NCBI RefSeq assembly: GCF_029784135.1
Contig: NC_073746.1
Span: 231,496,024-231,560,023, forward strand
Direction of reading: 5' to 3'
From: Toxorhynchites rutilus septentrionalis
Taxonomy: Eukaryota > Arthropoda > Insecta > Diptera > Culicidae
DNA length: 64,000 bases
The position numbers were made by a program, and so were the translations under genes. Below, piece after piece: positions 38,001 to 48,519 of the stretch; positions within the stretch are counted from its first letter, which is position 1; every line of letters begins with the position of its first letter. A model generated the notes under the pieces. The model saw only the letters and a program-made list of their open reading frames with translations, was not told the DNA's origin and did no database searches.

Positions 38001-39102
38001 AGGGGGACTTGGAATAGTCGACATATCTGCACTGTGTGTTGCCCAGGTACGACAACTGCGCGAGTACTTCGCAGAACGCGCCAACCAAAACGCGCTATAC
38101 CGGGCTGTCTGCGCCGCCGACAGAGGATACAGCGCTCTGCACTTGGCGCAAGCGGAGTACCAACTCAACTGCAATCTGCAGACAGTGGAGGAGAAGATTG
38201 CAGCTTGGAAGCAGAAGGCAGTGCATGGTGCCCACCCCCATCAACTGGATCGGCCACACGTCGACAAGGCCGCATCTAATCTGTGGCTAACGCGTGGTGA
38301 ACTCTCTTCAGTAGTAGAAGCCGACATGATAGCCATCCAGGACAGGATAATGCCGACGAGAAACTGCAGGCGGTACGTCTGGCATCAAGACGTTGATGAC
38401 ATTTGCCGGATGTGCCATCAACCAGGTGAAAACATAGAGCACATTATGGGAGGCTGTCCCGTTTTGGCCAACGCAGCCTACACCGAGTGCCACAACAACG
38501 TGGCCCGTATTGTTCATCGACAACTGGCGCTCCAATGTGCTCTACTGGAAGACAACGTACCAAACTACCGGTACCTGCCTGCACCTGTCCTGGAAAATGA
38601 CCGTTTCAAGCTGTACTGGGATCGCACTGTTCTGACCGACCTCTCGATCCACCACAACCGGCCAGATATAATGGTTTACGACAAGAGCGACCGCAAAGTC
38701 ACCATCATCGATGTCGCTATTCCACTGAACCAAAATCTGCAAGTACCGACCATTGGCCGTGGAGCTCAAGGAACTGTGGGGGCTAAGGGAGGTCCCAAGA
38801 ATTGTTCCAGTCGTTCTCTCTGGAACTGGAATTGTCCCGAAGACACTTCTGGAAGCGCTAAAGGTGTTGAATATGGAGAAGAAATTGGCCGGCATCCAAA
38901 AGTCGGTCATCCTTAGCACCTGCGCGATTGTCCGACAATTTCTCGGTCAGGACTGAAACAGCACGAGCATGCAGATACGTGCATTCCGCAGAGCCTAGTC
39001 CCCCTTTGGCATTCAGAAGCCCGGGGGCAGGTGAAAATTCTGGCTAGGTTCGCCTAGTTAAGAAGTGAGATAAGTCTGCCAAAAAAAAAAAAAAAAAAAA
39101 AA
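35043..39102 (+). mobile_element. R4/Dong-like non-LTR retrotransposon E, tandem unit 2
   Basis: Begins GGTTCTCAAATGGGGATC and ends with AAGTCTGCC and about 22 A's (39081-39102), after which unit F starts at once. It shares the 26-bp nuclease deletion with D but not D's 8-bp deletion. Confidence 0.93.
35320..38956 (+). pseudogene. R4-like ORF, element E, frameshift in the nuclease
   Basis: Open from ATG 35320 through the Myb-like region, RT (APGPDGVQNFW, AYIDYRKAYDS, GIFQGDSFSP, FYMDDLKVY), the zinc motif (CRMCH...EHIMGGC) and the PD and D of the nuclease. The 26-bp deletion near 38731 removes the segment before the KY motif and shifts the frame, giving an altered tail ending at 38916. RT could still be made; the nuclease should be dead. 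Confidence 0.92.
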
Positions 39103-42100
39103 GGTTCTCAAATGGGGATCAACACTAGGGTAGGAGCCTACCTGTTGGTCTCAAATGTTCCTATCTCACGCCTCCACGAAGATCATATGACGACATTTTT
39201 AGATCGGGCGTGAACTGGAAACACACACCTGGTCTTGGTTCCGAGAACGGGTGTCGAAAGTGGCTAAGTGAGGGGGTGCGAGCGAGTCAGAGCGCTATAT
39301 CTCTCCCGGGGAAGGCCTCCCGGGTCATGGAGGCCTTGCCAACCCGCTGTCTCCCGGGCAAAGGAGATACACCCAGACAATGGAGCTAAGGTCAAGACGA
39401 ATACTACGAATGCGATCACCCGAGGAGGGTCCCCGAACTGGAGCTGGTTCTGGAACGGGCGTAAGAGCGAGCGGCCAGCGGCTGGAGGGCGAAGTGTAAG
39501 AGCGGGCCACCAGCCGGGTTCAACCCGAAGAGCTACCGCCACACGGAAACAGCAGCCATCGACATCACCAACGAAACGCTGCGCCTACGAGGCGTGTTGC
39601 GACTGTCAGACGACAGTCGTCCACACTTGTGGGTACTACTAGGCGACGGATCATGTGGACACACGAAATGAACGAATTCGTGATCCGCGCCTATTACATC
39701 TGCACTGCTCTGGAGACGGACATGAGCGGTCGCCCTCGAATACTCGCAATGTTCGAGGAAGCGTATCCAGAGTTCGTCGGGAGGCTTGACCAAAACGCGA
39801 TGAACGCGAGGCGTAGAGCGATTGTACGCAACAATATGCTCTCCCAAACGCAAGTCGACGAGATCAAGCAGCAGGTGCAGAGAGAACTAAGCTCCAGAAC
39901 AAGCAGAGCAAGCGATGTGTCGAGACGAAGTTCAGTACGGCTGAGCAATTCATTCGCGAGTGGGGCACGCGAATCAGCACCAGTGGAGGCCACAGTACAA
40001 CAACCCTCTGAGCCGGAAGATCCACAGCCAGATCAACAACTACTACGCGATCTGGTCTTCCATTACGACGAGGCGATCTCACAGTTCCGCGACACGGACC
40101 CTTTGTCGCGCCCCAGGATCCCGAAGTTGCAGCATTCCCGCAGGCTGACAAGTGCAGTAAAGCTCATGAACGAGCACATTCTTCCGTTGCACTTGGTTGA
40201 TGCTGAGAACATGGAGGAGCTGCAACTGAAAGTTTACTGTGCTGCTGTGGCGACCGCCAAAAGTTTAGGATACCGTATTAGGCCAAGAGGCGGACTGCTC
40301 CAACATCTCCGTGAAAGGCGTGAGCCTCCATGGCGAAGGAGATTGGAGCAACGGATCCTAAACAAGCGCGCCGCAATTGGAAGACTGATGGCGTACAAAA
40401 GAGGCAGCAGATCGGTGAAATTATGTCGCCAAGTTGCTGTGATCGTGCGGCCTACTGAACTTCGCCAGCTGGGAGCTCACCAGCTGACGGAAAAACTCGA
40501 CACACTGGTACAGCCATTGAGCGTCCTTACAAAACGGCTGAAACGTTACTCTGACTCTGCAAAGCGCCAGGAACAAAATCGGATGTTCAGAGATAACGAG
40601 AAAGTGTTCTACGACCACATTAGCGACGAGAAGCCCGACTACCGCGAAGGTTTGCCAGATATTAGCGATGTGACGAACTTCTGGGCTGGTATTTGGGAGA
40701 CCCCAGTAGAACATCGCGACGGGCAAATGTGGTTAAGACGGGAGGAGGAGAGTTGTGGTGAAATTGGAGAGATGCCAGCTATCATCGTCGGAGAGAACGA
40801 TGTCCGCGAAGCCTCGCGGTACCTGAGGAACTGGGCAGCACCGGGCCCCGATGGTGTCCAGAACTTTTGGCACAAGAAGCTGACCGTCGCACATCCAAAG
40901 ATAGCTGAGTGCTTCAACAAGGTGCTACGTGACCCACACAACCTTCCTGAATTCGCCACCCGTGGCGTCACCTTCCTCCTCCCGAAAGACAGCAACACAT
41001 TGAACCCATCAAAGTACAGACCGATAACGTGCCTATCGAGTCTGTACAAAATACTGAGCAGCATAATTACCGCCAAAGTTTCTGCTCACTGCGAACAGCA
41101 TCACATCATCGCAGAAGAGCAGAAAGGATGCAGGAAAAATACGCATGGCTGCAAAGACCAGGCCATCATCGACGCAGCCATAGTCGGCCAGGCGGTATAT
41201 AACCAGCGGAACCTAAGTATGGCCTACATCGATTACAGGAAGGCTTATGACTCCATACCTCACTCGTTTCTCGTCCGGGTATTGGAGCTCTACAAAATTG
41301 ATCCCGTCGTCGTTAGGTTCCTGCAGCATGCGATGAGGCAGTGGAGTACGTCTCTGCACCTCAGTGATGGGGAAAATGTGTTGCAGTCTAGAACGCTGCA
41401 GATAAAGAGGGGGATATTCCAAGGCGACTCTTTCAGCCCGCTTTGGTTTTGTCTGGCACTGAACCCCCTCAGTAGAACGCTCAATAGAAACGGTCATGGC
41501 TATAAAATAAGGTATGGCGACGGCGCCCACGAAGAAGTGACCCATACCTTCTACATGGATGATCTCAAGGTCTACGCTGATTCACGTCAGCGTCTAGGTG
41601 TAGCTATCCGGGTTGTCGAAGACATAAGCAGGGACATCTGCATGGAGTTCGGCCTTGACAAGTGCCGCTGTGTCCATCTGCTGAAAGGGCAGCTTACCGA
41701 ATCCGGAGGTTACGAGGTCTATGACGGCGAGTTCATAAGAGACATGGTTCGTGGCGAATCCTATAAATATCTTAGATTCCGACAGCTCACCGGGATTCGC
41801 CACTCCGACATCAAGACGGAGCTGCGAGACAAGTTCTTGAGTCGAGTGAACTGTGTCCTGAGGACTTTCCTCAACGCGGGGAACAAGGTACGCGCGATCA
41901 ACACATTCGCGGTTCCCCTACTGACCTTCAGTTTTGGTGTAGTCAAATGGAGCAAAACTGACCTAGAGGACCTTGAGAGGAGGATGAGGAAAGCATTTAA
42001 AGAGGCCGGAATGCACCATCCTCAATCGGCACTGGAGAGAGTTTCACTGCCACGCAAAGAAGGGGGACTTGGAATAGTCGACATATCTGCACTGTATGTT

Positions 42101-43185
42101 GCCCAGGTACGACAACTGCGCGAGTACTTCGCAGAACGCGCCAACCAAAACGCGCTATACCGGGCTGTCTGCGCCGCCGACAGAGGATACAGCGCTCTGC
42201 ACTTGGCGCAAGCGGAGTACCAACTCAACTGCAATCTGCAGACAGTGGAGGAGAAGATTGCAGCTTGGAAGCAGAAGGCAGTGCATGGTGCCCACCCCCA
42301 TCAACTGGATCGGCCACACGTCGACAAGGCCGCATCTAATCTGTGGCTAACGCGTGGTGAACTCTCTTCAGTAGTAGAAGCCGACATGATAGCCATCCAG
42401 GACAGGATAATGCCGACGAGAAACTGCAGGCGGTACGTCTGGCATCAAGACGTTGATGACATTTGCCGGATGTGCCATCAACCAGGTGAAAACATAGAGC
42501 ACATTATGGGAGGCTGTCCCGTTTTGGCCAACGCAGCCTACACCGAGTGCCACAACAACGTGGCCCGTATTGTTCATCGACAACTGGCGCTCCAATGTGC
42601 TCTACTGGAAGACAACGTACCAAACTACCGGTACCTGCCTGCACCTGTCCTGGAAAATGACCGTTTCAAGCTGTACTGGGATCGCACTGTTCTGACCGAC
42701 CTCTCGATCCACCACAACCGGCCAGATATAATGGTTTACGACAAGAGCGACCGCAAAGTCACCATCATCGATGTCGCTATTCCACTGAACCAGAATCTGG
42801 AGGAGACCCACGGTCGCAAAATCTGCAAGTACCGACCATTGGCCGTGGAGCTCAAGGAACTGTGGGGGCTAAGGGAGGTCCCAAGAATTGTTCCAGTCGT
42901 TCTCTCTGGAACTGGAATTGTCCCGAAGACACTTCTGGAAGCGCTAAAGGTGTTGAATATAGAGAAGGAATTGGCCGGCATCCAAAAGTCGGTCATCCTT
43001 AGCACCTGCGCGATTGTCCGACAATTTCTCGGTCAGGACTGAAACAGCACGAGCATGCAGATACGTGCATTCCGCAGAGCCTAGTCCCCCTTTGGCATTC
43101 AGAAGCCCGGGGGCAGGTGAAAATTCTGGCTAGGTTCGCCTAGTTAAGAAGTGAGATAAGTCTGCCAAAAAAAAAAAAAAAAAAA
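39103..43185 (+). mobile_element. R4/Dong-like non-LTR retrotransposon F, tandem unit 3
   Basis: 5' end follows the poly(A) of unit E; 3' end is AAGTCTGCC plus 19 A's (43167-43185), then the GTAGAGA satellite begins. It is the only unit with an undamaged RT-plus-nuclease frame. Confidence 0.94.
39653..43042 (+). CDS. R4-like reverse transcriptase and restriction-like endonuclease, element F
   Basis: 1129 residues from the ATG at 39653 (MWTHEMNEFVIRAYY). Order: Myb-like W-E-N-YY region (about 1-60), a Ser/Arg linker, RT with APGPDGVQNFW (about 395), AYIDYRKAYDS, GIFQGDSFSPLWF and FYMDDLKVY (about 633), a CRMCH...EHIMGGC zinc motif (about 936-955), and a PD-(D/E)XK-type nuclease: RPDIMVYD (about 1023), TIIDVAIP, ICKYRPL (about 1057). 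The RT motifs and C-terminal nuclease place it in the R4/Dong clade. It would cut target DNA and prime cDNA. Unit E has an N-terminal extension from an upstream ATG; in F that extension has a TAA at 39497-39499, so F relies on the 39653 start, or the extension is not native. Confidence 0.92.
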   Translation: MWTHEMNEFVIRAYYICTALETDMSGRPRILAMFEEAYPEFVGRLDQNAMNARRRAIVRNNMLSQTQVDEIKQQVQRELSSRTSRASDVSRRSSVRLSNSFASGARESAPVEATVQQPSEPEDPQPDQQLLRDLVFHYDEAISQFRDTDPLSRPRIPKLQHSRRLTSAVKLMNEHILPLHLVDAENMEELQLKVYCAAVATAKSLGYRIRPRGGLLQHLRERREPPWRRRLEQRILNKRAAIGRLMAYKRGSRSVKLCRQVAVIVRPTELRQLGAHQLTEKLDTLVQPLSVLTKRLKRYSDSAKRQEQNRMFRDNEKVFYDHISDEKPDYREGLPDISDVTNFWAGIWETPVEHRDGQMWLRREEESCGEIGEMPAIIVGENDVREASRYLRNWAAPGPDGVQNFWHKKLTVAHPKIAECFNKVLRDPHNLPEFATRGVTFLLPKDSNTLNPSKYRPITCLSSLYKILSSIITAKVSAHCEQHHIIAEEQKGCRKNTHGCKDQAIIDAAIVGQAVYNQRNLSMAYIDYRKAYDSIPHSFLVRVLELYKIDPVVVRFLQHAMRQWSTSLHLSDGENVLQSRTLQIKRGIFQGDSFSPLWFCLALNPLSRTLNRNGHGYKIRYGDGAHEEVTHTFYMDDLKVYADSRQRLGVAIRVVEDISRDICMEFGLDKCRCVHLLKGQLTESGGYEVYDGEFIRDMVRGESYKYLRFRQLTGIRHSDIKTELRDKFLSRVNCVLRTFLNAGNKVRAINTFAVPLLTFSFGVVKWSKTDLEDLERRMRKAFKEAGMHHPQSALERVSLPRKEGGLGIVDISALYVAQVRQLREYFAERANQNALYRAVCAADRGYSALHLAQAEYQLNCNLQTVEEKIAAWKQKAVHGAHPHQLDRPHVDKAASNLWLTRGELSSVVEADMIAIQDRIMPTRNCRRYVWHQDVDDICRMCHQPGENIEHIMGGCPVLANAAYTECHNNVARIVHRQLALQCALLEDNVPNYRYLPAPVLENDRFKLYWDRTVLTDLSIHHNRPDIMVYDKSDRKVTIIDVAIPLNQNLEETHGRKICKYRPLAVELKELWGLREVPRIVPVVLSGTGIVPKTLLEALKVLNIEKELAGIQKSVILSTCAIVRQFLGQD

Positions 43186-43487
43186 GAGAGAGAGTAGAGA
43201 GCGTGGAGAGAGTGGAGAGAGTAGAGAGTAAGGAGAGTAGAATGAGTAGAAAGTAGAGAGAATAGAGAGATGAGAGAGTAGGGAGAGTAGAGAGAGCACA
43301 GAGTAGAGAGTAGAGAGAGTAGAGAGTAGAGATAGTAGTGAGTAGAAAGTAAAGAGAGTAGAGAGAGTAAAGAGTAGAGAGAGTAGAGAGTAGGGAGTAG
43401 AGAGAGTAGAGAGTAGAGAGTATAGAGAGTAGAGAGTAGGGAGAGTATGAAGAGTGAAGAGAGAGTAGAGAGAGTGGAGAGAGTTTA
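43186..43487 (+). repeat. (GTAGAGA/GTAGAGAGA)n satellite, block 2
   Basis: Same irregular 7/9-base purine-rich repeat as block 1. It includes GAGTGGAGAGAGT at 43472-43484, the left copy of the duplication around element G. Confidence 0.9.
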
Positions 43488-43946
43488 GCCGTGGAGCTGC
43501 CGGCCTAGAATAGCACTTCGGGTCTTGGTCCCTGTCCCTGTCGTAGAAGGCGACTAATCGGGTGACAACGCGAGTAAGGGCGCGGTAAAGCCTATGGAGA
43601 TTGCACGGGGGAAATACCGTGTACAGGAGCAACGTAGGGAGTGCCGAGCACATCAGGGTTGACGCCAGTAAGATCCTGATTACGACATACTGGTACGACA
43701 CGGAAAACGGACATGTTAAGGATGAGAACTACTTTCGACGCTAAAGGCTGACAATCGTGCTATACTGTTCCCTGAGTAAGGAAGGGTGACACCTTCCTGA
43801 AACGGCGTGTGGGCTAATAGCGCGGTTGCCCCCGTCCCGGTAATAACTTGGCAAGTCTTCGGGTACGTTCGATGCTCGTCTAGGCTCAGGCACTAGGTAC
43901 TAGGCGTCAGATGTCACATTCCTGACTTGCGCTGATCTGGCTCTGA

Positions 43947-43971
43947 ACACGGTCCCCATGAAGGACCGTGT
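43947..43971 (+). other. Leader hairpin of element G
   Basis: The same 9-bp stem and CCATGAA loop. In G the loop ATG (43958) is in frame with ORF1 with no stop between, owing to an extra C in the CCCCC run after it. Confidence 0.75.
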
Positions 43972-44080
43972 CAACCCCCTGCATGGCCTCACTGCTTGCA
44001 TAGATAACCATGGGATCACTGATAGCGACTATGTGCAACGAGCGGAGATAGCGGCCCGGAGTTGGGACCCAACAACAAAA

Positions 44081-45388
44081 ATGAGTTTCCAAACAAATTC
44101 AACAGAAATCGAGAGCGAAATCGAAGAGGTAGGCATCTTTGCCAGAAGGGGACAGGTGATGAGATCTCCGCCGCTGAGCCAACCACCAGCACCAAAATCC
44201 ACAAGCGATAAATACATCGGAGAGCAGCCAAACCTGCAACACGAGAAAACTAAGCTGGGTGAGGCCAAAAGGGCATCTGATGAACTCTACGAGTACATTA
44301 AGCCTCGCAGTAACGTTCACGCCGTCATAAGGACCTTGACGATTAAAATCAAATCGGCGCTTGCAGCAGCCGAACGCGAGCAACAATTCTGGAGAGCAAA
44401 AGCTGAAAAGGCGGAGAACGCACTGAAAGAGAATGTGCAGAGTAAGCCGATAGAAGCGATCTCGACACCAATGAGTGACAGTACCCCGTTAACCGCGAAA
44501 AGGAAAAGACTAACTCCTGAAGAGAAAAGGGCAGCAAAGAAACAGAAAGATGGTAGCGAAGTGGCTAATGATGAAAGCAAACAGAACAACGAAGAGATAA
44601 ATGAGTGGAAAAAGATCGAAAGAAAGAAAAAAGAAGAGAAGAAGAAAGAAAAATTAAAGCCTAGGCTGGAGAGGCCAAAGCCGGACGCTCTGATTGTGGC
44701 TACAGCGGGCGCTGCAACATATGCTGAGATCTTGCGGAAAGTAAAAGAGGATCCGTCCCTGAAAAATCTCGGAGAAAACGTGGCCAAAGTAAGGCGAACT
44801 CAAAATGGACAATTGCTGTTCGAATTAAAGAAGGACCCAACGATTAAAAGCTCAACTTATAAAGAGCTTGTCGAGAAATCGTTGGGCGAAACAGCGAAAG
44901 TGAAAGCTCTGTCCCAAGAAACAGTGGTAGAATGTAGAAACCTGGATGAGATCACTACAGATACCGAATTGAAAGAAGCCCTGAATGAACAGTTTAAGCT
45001 GGGAGAAGTCCCCATATCAATCAGGTTGAGGAAAGCATTTGGAAATACCCAAATAGCAACCTTAAGACTGCCAAGAACCGCAGCCAGCAAGCTGTTGGAG
45101 GCTGGTAAGATGAAAGTCGGATGGACGGTGTGCTCCCTGAGAGCTATCCAGCAAGTATCTAGGTGTTTCAAATGCATGGACTTTGGCCACCAAGCAAAGT
45201 ACTGTAAAGGACCTGACAGATCGGAGCTCTGTATAAGATGCGGCGACAAGGGGCATTTGGCAAAGAATTGTACGAAGCCCCCAAGGTGCTTGCTCTGCAC
45301 GACTGAGGAAGAGAAGGACCACGCTACAGGGGGACCGAGATGCCCGGTCTTTAAAAGGGCGATGGCAGCAATAACCAAATGGAGGTAA
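44081..45388 (+). CDS. R1-clade ORF1 (Gag-like), element G
   Basis: 435 residues from ATG 44081 (MSFQTNSTE); the frame is open back to ATG 43958 in the leader, which adds 41 residues including YVQRAEIAARSWDP. I prefer 44081 because the upstream part is leader sequence shared by all copies. Lys/Glu-rich middle (RKKKEEKKKEKLKPR), conserved ALIVATAG...ILRKVKEDPSL domain, and three zinc knuckles: CFKCMDFGHQAKYC, CIRCGDKGHLAKNC, CLLCTTEEEKDH...C. RNA-binding RNP protein. Its last codons overlap ORF2 by ten bases (ATGGAGGTAA), unlike the five-base overlap of B, C and J. Confidence 0.93.
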   Translation: MSFQTNSTEIESEIEEVGIFARRGQVMRSPPLSQPPAPKSTSDKYIGEQPNLQHEKTKLGEAKRASDELYEYIKPRSNVHAVIRTLTIKIKSALAAAEREQQFWRAKAEKAENALKENVQSKPIEAISTPMSDSTPLTAKRKRLTPEEKRAAKKQKDGSEVANDESKQNNEEINEWKKIERKKKEEKKKEKLKPRLERPKPDALIVATAGAATYAEILRKVKEDPSLKNLGENVAKVRRTQNGQLLFELKKDPTIKSSTYKELVEKSLGETAKVKALSQETVVECRNLDEITTDTELKEALNEQFKLGEVPISIRLRKAFGNTQIATLRLPRTAASKLLEAGKMKVGWTVCSLRAIQQVSRCFKCMDFGHQAKYCKGPDRSELCIRCGDKGHLAKNCTKPPRCLLCTTEEEKDHATGGPRCPVFKRAMAAITKWR

Positions 45389-48357
45389 CCCAGATAAACC
45401 TGAATCACTGCGACACGGCGCAACAATTGCTATGGCAAGCCGCATCAGAAACCAAATGCGATGTAGCGATCATAGCAGAGCCGTATCAAGTACCTCCAGA
45501 TAACGGAAACTGGGTGACCGACAAAGCTAGAATAGCTGCAGTGAAGACAACGGGAAGATACCCCATCCAGGAAGTGGTATCCAACGCATATGAAGGGTTC
45601 GTGATAGCCAAAATAAATGGAATATTCGTATGTAGCTGCTATGCCCCCCCGAGATGGACGATAGAGCAGTTTGATCAGATGCTCCACAATCTAACCGAAG
45701 ATCTCGTAGGAAGGAGCCCTATAGTCATCGGCGGAGACTTCAATGCCTGGGCAGTGGAATGGGGTAGCAGATTTACCAACACGAGGGGCTTTAGTCTGCT
45801 GGAAGCTCTGGCAAAGCTGAATGTGAGACTGGCCAATGAAGGTTGCACCAGCACCTTCCATAGAGATGGTCGAGAATCAATTATTGATGTCACATTTTGC
45901 AGTCCGACACTGGCATCAAACATTAATTGGAGAGTGTGTGATGATTATACTCACAGCGACCACCAAGCAATTCGCTATACCGTCGGCAGCCAGAACTTAG
46001 TAAAAAGACGAATAATGAGAACAGAGGGTCGAAGATGGAAGTCGAAGGAATTCGACAAAAATCTCTTCCTGGAAGCACTCCGAGAGGAACGATCAGTCAA
46101 TAACACGAGCGCCAGTGAATTGACAAGTATAATGGTGAGAGCATGTGACGTCGCCATGCCGAGAAAAAGAACACCGAAAAACGAACGCTGCCCAGTTTAT
46201 TGGTGGAACGAGGTGATTAACTCCCTTCGCTCGGACTGTCTCCGAGCGAGAAGGAGAATGCAGAGGGCTAGAACTACTAGCGAAAGAATAGAGCGTAGAG
46301 AATTATTCAAAACGGCAAAAGCCGCCCTTAAGCACGAAATCAGATCCAGCAAGAGAAACTGCTTCAAAGAGTTATGTCGCGATGCCGATGCGAACCCTTG
46401 GGGCACAGCATATAGGGTAGTGATGGCCAAAATCAGAGGCCCATCGATGCCCCGTGAAAGCTGTCCGGATAAGCTGAAGAAAATCGTAGAAGGTCTCTTC
46501 CCGAAGCATGATCCGATTACCTGGCCAGCAACGCCATATGGCGATGATGAAGAACGCGTCGAGAGAGTGTCAACAGAGGAGCTGATTACGGCAGCAAGAA
46601 AATTAAAAGTCAACAAAACACCTGGCCCCGACGGAATCCCAAATGTGGCGGTTAAAGCCGCAATACAAGCGAACTCTGACATTTTCAGGGCAACGCTGCA
46701 AAAGTGCCTGGATGAGGGGTACTTTCCAGACATGTGGAAGAAGCAGAGACTGGTGCTACTGCCAAAACCAGGGAAGCCACCAGGGGATCCATCCTCGTAT
46801 AGACCGATTTGCCTCCTTGATACCCTTGGGAAACTGTTAGAGAAGATCATCCTCAACAGGCTGTCGAGATGCACAGAAAGTGAACACGGACTCTCGAGGA
46901 TGCAGTTCGGATTTCGGAAAAATAAATCTACGGTGGATGCCATCTTGTCAGTTGTCGAAGCAGCTGAAAAAGTGTTGAAGCAGAAAAAACGTGGAAATCG
47001 ATTTTGCGCAGTAATTACGGTCGACGTAAAAAATGCGTTCAACAGTGCCAGCTGGGAAGCTATCGCCGAAGCGTTGCACAGACTGACGGTACCAAACTAT
47101 GTTTGTAAGATCCTGAAAAGCTATTTCGAGAACCGAGTTTTGATTTATGACACAGACATGGGACAGGAGTCATTTAACATAACAGCGGGTGTCCCACAGG
47201 GTTCCATCTTGGGTCCAACACTATGGAATGGAATGTACGATGAAGTGCTGAGGTTGAAGCTTCCGCAGGGTGTAGTGATTACCGGCTTCGCCGACGATAT
47301 ATCCTTGACGGTAACAGGCAAGTCCCGAGAGGAGGTAGAAATGTTGGCTACTGAGGCAATACAAACTGTTGAAGATTGGATGAACGATGCTAAACTGAGG
47401 ATCGCACACCACAAAACAGAAATGGTGATAATCAGCAACCACAGAGCAGTACAGCAGGCAGAAATAACAGTTGGGGCGCATACTATCGTCTCCAAACGCG
47501 AACTTAAATACCTGGGTGTTATAATAGACGACCGACTCAATTTTAAGAGCCACGTGAAATACGCGTGTGAAAAAGCGGCTAAAGTTTCCACGGCGTTTGC
47601 TAGGATAATGCCCAATAATGCAGGGCCAAGCAGTAGTAAGAGGCGCCTTCTGGCCAGTGTAGCCACTTCGATATTGCGATACGGTGGTCCGGCTTGGACA
47701 GCAGCGCTTAAATTACAACAAAACCGTAGACTGTTGAACAGAACTTACCGGATGACGGCGATGAGAGTAGCCAGTGCCTATAAAACGATATCTGCGGAGG
47801 CGGTATGTGTCATAGCCGGATTGGTTCCTATCGAAATCACTCTGAGCGAAGATAGTGTGTGCTACAATCTGAGAACGACAAGCACACAGAGCAATAGAGC
47901 AGCTCGAGTAACAGCAAGAGCCGACTCCATGAGGAAGTGGCAGCAGGAGTGGAACAGCACCCCTAACGGTAGATGGACCCACAGACTGATCCCAAATATA
48001 ATCAATTGGGTACAAAGAAAGCACGGTGAAGTCAATTTCCACTTGACGCAATTCTTATCCGGACATGGTTGCTTTAGACGGTACTTGCACAGATTCGGCC
48101 ATGCAAGTTCACCGTTTTGCCCTGAGTGTGATGGAATAGAGGAAACGCCGGAGCACGTGGTTTTCTACTGTCCTCGCTTTGTCCAAGAAAGAGAACAAAT
48201 GTACCGGGAGATCAGCCCAGATGTGAACGCTGGAAACGTTGTTCAACGAATGTGCGAAAAAGAGAGCACGTGGAATGCGGTTAATTCTGCTATTACCAAA
48301 ATACTCACGATGCTCCAACGAAGATGGAGAGAAGAACAAAGAAGTAGCAATTCATAG
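45379..48357 (+). CDS. R1-clade ORF2 (APE endonuclease and reverse transcriptase), element G
   Basis: 992 residues, starting MEVTQINLNHCD. Endonuclease: INLNH, AEPY, GGDFNAW, STFHRDGRESIIDVTF, SDHQAI. RT: TPGPDGIPN, LLPKPGKPPGDPSSYRPI, VDVKNAFNS, GVPQGS, GFADDISL, then the thumb and CPECDGIEETPEHVVFYC. All catalytic residues are present and no stop or frameshift is seen. It is slightly longer than ORF2 of B, C and J because of an insertion in the C-terminal third (TTSTQSNRAARV region). With ORF1 intact, long A tail and clear duplication, it is a plausible active copy. Confidence 0.95.
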   Translation: MEVTQINLNHCDTAQQLLWQAASETKCDVAIIAEPYQVPPDNGNWVTDKARIAAVKTTGRYPIQEVVSNAYEGFVIAKINGIFVCSCYAPPRWTIEQFDQMLHNLTEDLVGRSPIVIGGDFNAWAVEWGSRFTNTRGFSLLEALAKLNVRLANEGCTSTFHRDGRESIIDVTFCSPTLASNINWRVCDDYTHSDHQAIRYTVGSQNLVKRRIMRTEGRRWKSKEFDKNLFLEALREERSVNNTSASELTSIMVRACDVAMPRKRTPKNERCPVYWWNEVINSLRSDCLRARRRMQRARTTSERIERRELFKTAKAALKHEIRSSKRNCFKELCRDADANPWGTAYRVVMAKIRGPSMPRESCPDKLKKIVEGLFPKHDPITWPATPYGDDEERVERVSTEELITAARKLKVNKTPGPDGIPNVAVKAAIQANSDIFRATLQKCLDEGYFPDMWKKQRLVLLPKPGKPPGDPSSYRPICLLDTLGKLLEKIILNRLSRCTESEHGLSRMQFGFRKNKSTVDAILSVVEAAEKVLKQKKRGNRFCAVITVDVKNAFNSASWEAIAEALHRLTVPNYVCKILKSYFENRVLIYDTDMGQESFNITAGVPQGSILGPTLWNGMYDEVLRLKLPQGVVITGFADDISLTVTGKSREEVEMLATEAIQTVEDWMNDAKLRIAHHKTEMVIISNHRAVQQAEITVGAHTIVSKRELKYLGVIIDDRLNFKSHVKYACEKAAKVSTAFARIMPNNAGPSSSKRRLLASVATSILRYGGPAWTAALKLQQNRRLLNRTYRMTAMRVASAYKTISAEAVCVIAGLVPIEITLSEDSVCYNLRTTSTQSNRAARVTARADSMRKWQQEWNSTPNGRWTHRLIPNIINWVQRKHGEVNFHLTQFLSGHGCFRRYLHRFGHASSPFCPECDGIEETPEHVVFYCPRFVQEREQMYREISPDVNAGNVVQRMCEKESTWNAVNSAITKILTMLQRRWREEQRSSNS

Positions 48358-48362
48358 AGATG

Positions 48363-48416
48363 AGTGCATGAGCACAGCCTCCTCCCGAAGTAATACCAAA
48401 CGGTGGTTCCGGGGGG
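48363..48416 (+). other. Conserved 3'-end RNA hairpins, element G
   Basis: GTGC-ATGA-GCAC (48363-48374), then CCTCCCG (48381-48387) pairing with CGGGGGG (48410-48416) through one G-T wobble. The arrangement matches element C; one pair is T-A in C and C-G here. Confidence 0.5.
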
Positions 48417-48519
48417 GGAAAGGCAAGGCGCATAGGAGGTGGTTTTAGTGAGTAAGAATCTCACACTACCCAGTCAACATGGCGACTGGGTGTCTATGAA
48501 GATCTCCACCTTCTTCACC

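Noticed and set aside
39380..39652. N-terminal extension of the R4-like protein as part of a native ORF
   Set aside because: Open in D and E but stopped by TAA at 39497 in F. The Myb-like region starts at the later ATG, so I placed the F start there.
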